A stretch of DNA of 64,000 nucleotides, from assembly GCA_902826795.1 (NCBI GenBank), contig CADEGD010000002.1, forward strand, positions 7,552 to 71,551. The letters are read 5' to 3'. The stretch is from an uncultured Acidobacteriota bacterium. Lineage in GTDB: Bacteria > Acidobacteriota > Blastocatellia > Pyrinomonadales > Pyrinomonadaceae. The notes beneath the pieces were generated by a model. The model had not been told where the DNA came from. It did not search any database and saw nothing but the letters and a program-made list of their open reading frames with translations. Each line of letters begins with the position of its first letter. Positions within the stretch are counted from its first letter, which is position 1. Positions 62,568 to 64,000 of the stretch are shown piece by piece. A program made the translations under genes and the position numbers.

Positions 62568-63155
62568 ATGAAGATTGCGAAGATCGTCAGTTCGAATTCA
62601 CACATCGCTTATGTTGCACGCGTGTTGGATAGACGTGACGGCGGCGATGAGCCGGCGGCGGATGAATACGCATTCGGACGGTTCGTTTCGATCGACGGCG
62701 GCGGCGAGCAAATAGTCGGCGTGATCTCAGATTCGCGGCTTGTAAACCCGGAATATCTGAGCCCATCGACGCGGCTGGGCCAAGCGTCGGCGCTCGGCGA
62801 GTTGCGGCGTGACCTGGTTGAAGACAAGCGAACGCTGATCGCGATCCTGCTGTTGGGATCAGTGGTGGGTGGGGTGCCCCAACACTCTATCCCTCTAAAG
62901 GTGCTGGAATCGGGTGCAGATGTTGAGTCGATGTCGGGCGAGGACGCGGCGGCGTTTCACCGCAATAACGATGGGGGAGTGCGTATGGGATATTTCCCGA
63001 GCCTGATGTCTCATTCGGGTCCGCTATCGGCCACTTTGGCCAGGACGATCATCGACAGTTTGAAAGCTCATTTTTCCGAAGCCGAACGGCAGAAGCTTGC
63101 CGTGATGGCTGATTCGATCTCGTGGAAGCAGGCCTTTGGAGATTCGCGATTCTAA
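62568..63155 (+). CDS. HAS-barrel-like protein
   Basis: 195 residues from ATG 62568. N-terminal 100 residues (KIAKIVSSNSHIAYVARVLDR, EYAFGRFVSID, IVGVISDSRLVNPEY, LGELRRDLVEDKRTLIAILLLG) match the beta-barrel segment that precedes HerA-type ATPases, here free-standing. The rest (VPQHSIPLKVLESGADVESMSGEDAAAFHRNN) is the family's helical continuation. HerA-type pumps act in DNA end processing and defence. The ATPase itself is not in the window; it may lie beyond the right edge. Confidence 0.65.
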   Translation: MKIAKIVSSNSHIAYVARVLDRRDGGDEPAADEYAFGRFVSIDGGGEQIVGVISDSRLVNPEYLSPSTRLGQASALGELRRDLVEDKRTLIAILLLGSVVGGVPQHSIPLKVLESGADVESMSGEDAAAFHRNNDGGVRMGYFPSLMSHSGPLSATLARTIIDSLKAHFSEAERQKLAVMADSISWKQAFGDSRF

Positions 63156-63234
63156 AGCTGAAATTTATCCACGAAACAAGAAAAAAAGAAACAAAAGAAA
63201 GAAGAGAACGGAGACCAACCTGAAGCCTATCTAT

Positions 63235-64000
63235 ATGGTCAAGTTTGAAACGATCTACACGGAAAATTGTCTCGATACTTTTCGTCGTTTGCCGGATGAT
63301 TTTATCGACATGACGATAACGAGTCCGCCGTATGATGACCTGCGCGAGTATAACGGATATCACTTTCCGGTCAAGGCGATCGCGGAAGGGCTGTTTGCGA
63401 AGACGAAGCCCGGCGGCGTCGTGCTGTGGGTAGTCGGCGACCGAACCGTGAACGGGGACGAGACACTGTCGAGTTTCAAGCACGCGTTCGCATTCAAGGA
63501 AGCAGGATTTCGCGTACACGACACAATGATCTACGCGAAGAATAATCCGATCCCGAGCGACTGCGGCAAGCGTTACCGTCAGTGCTTCGAGTACATGTTC
63601 TGCTTTGCGAAAGGCGCGCCGAAGACGTTTAACCCGATCACGCAGGCGATCAAACAAGAGAAAGCGTTCAAGTCTTTTCGCATCACAAAAGTCGGCCGCA
63701 ACGACCTCGCTCACGATCATATCGCCCCGAAAGAACGTAAGGTCAACAACATCTTTTTCTACAACGTCGGCACCTCGTCATCTCGGGACAAGATAGCGTT
63801 TCAGCACCCGGCGATCTTTCCGGAACAACTAGTCGAAGACCAGATACGCACATGGACGAACGAGGGCGACGTCGTCTACGACTGCTTTATGGGCAGCGGC
63901 ACGACGGCGAAGATCGCTTCGTTGCTCGATCGTCAATGGTTCGGTTCGGAGATCTCCGCGGAGTATGTGAAGCTCGCCCGTCAGCGGCTTTCGGCGTATT
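63235..64000 (+). CDS. DNA methyltransferase, beta class, partial
   Basis: 255 codons, open to the right edge, so not complete. Catalytic motif IV TSPPYDD comes first and the SAM motif I DCFMGSGTTA last: order IV...I defines the beta class; SPPY rather than DPPY favours N4-cytosine. ATG 63235 has no strong Shine-Dalgarno sequence. No restriction endonuclease is seen on the left side. Its partner, if any, is outside. The last visible residues (EISAEYVKLARQRLSAY) are near the usual C-terminus. Confidence 0.88.
   Translation, partial: MVKFETIYTENCLDTFRRLPDDFIDMTITSPPYDDLREYNGYHFPVKAIAEGLFAKTKPGGVVLWVVGDRTVNGDETLSSFKHAFAFKEAGFRVHDTMIYAKNNPIPSDCGKRYRQCFEYMFCFAKGAPKTFNPITQAIKQEKAFKSFRITKVGRNDLAHDHIAPKERKVNNIFFYNVGTSSSRDKIAFQHPAIFPEQLVEDQIRTWTNEGDVVYDCFMGSGTTAKIASLLDRQWFGSEISAEYVKLARQRLSAY

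Overview
The window looks like a chromosomal stretch of an Acidobacteriota member, most likely class Blastocatellia (Pyrinomonadaceae-like). This is inferred from gene content (secreted prolyl oligopeptidase, TPR proteins, a Tes-like radical SAM enzyme, many acidobacterial-type secreted hypotheticals), moderate GC and gene style; no rRNA marker is present. Almost everything is vertically plausible housekeeping or envelope DNA. There is no prophage, insertion sequence or CRISPR array. One tRNA gene (Pro, UGG) is present.

Layout. 1-6.1 kb: end of a secreted protein, prolyl oligopeptidase, aldehyde dehydrogenase, and an acyl-CoA synthetase with three apparent in-frame repeat insertions. 6.1-9.1 kb: a BrnT-type toxin-antitoxin pair, a repeat-rich 390-bp regulatory gap, inositol-3-phosphate synthase, a TPR protein. 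9.2-15.6 kb: phosphoglucose isomerase, then a Tes-like radical SAM protein divergent from a ferredoxin and a flavin reductase (candidate membrane-lipid coupling system with its electron supply), and threonine synthase. 15.6-23.2 kb: methyltransferase-like protein, the conserved tesA / ybbA / ybbP arrangement, an unknown helical protein, RdgB. 23.2-29.3 kb: tRNA-Pro, HU, a small unknown with a strong promoter, a large membrane protein, a secreted nuclease and a DUF3761 protein sharing one C-terminal module, YqeY and ThyA. 29.4-38.2 kb: MazEF-like pair overlapping a methyltransferase, TPR protein, SAM methyltransferase, CutC, HIT protein, a Tat-type asparaginase. 38.3-46.2 kb: glycosyltransferase, asparagine synthase, YjbR, GNAT, proline iminopeptidase, TatA, PEP carboxylase. 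46.2-53.3 kb: the branched-chain amino acid operon ilvB-ilvN-ilvC-cupin-ilvA-ilvD, preceded by a complete transcription attenuator with an Ile/Val-rich leader peptide. 53.4-59.7 kb: lipoprotein, AAA+ ATPase, two paralogous glycine-zipper proteins, a membrane TPR-like protein and a VWA protein. 59.8-64 kb: an XRE / nucleotidyltransferase pair with a visible operator, a repeat-containing secreted protein, a HAS-barrel-like protein, and a DNA methyltransferase cut by the right edge.

Three signals cut across the genes. First, a family of short hairpins of the form GCGGAC[A/G]-N4-[T/C]GTCCGC occurs singly or as inverted pairs (REPIN-like). Copies sit in frame inside thyA and the VWA gene, and exactly three bases before the start codons of asnB and of the cupin gene. 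Second, at least six genes have a TAnnnT -10 hexamer six or seven bases before the ATG and no Shine-Dalgarno sequence, as expected of leaderless mRNAs. Third, the ilv attenuator shows that ribosome-mediated attenuation operates in this lineage. Coordinates of starts were moved from the longest open frame to the most plausible start wherever a signal peptide, ribosome-binding site or promoter decided it.
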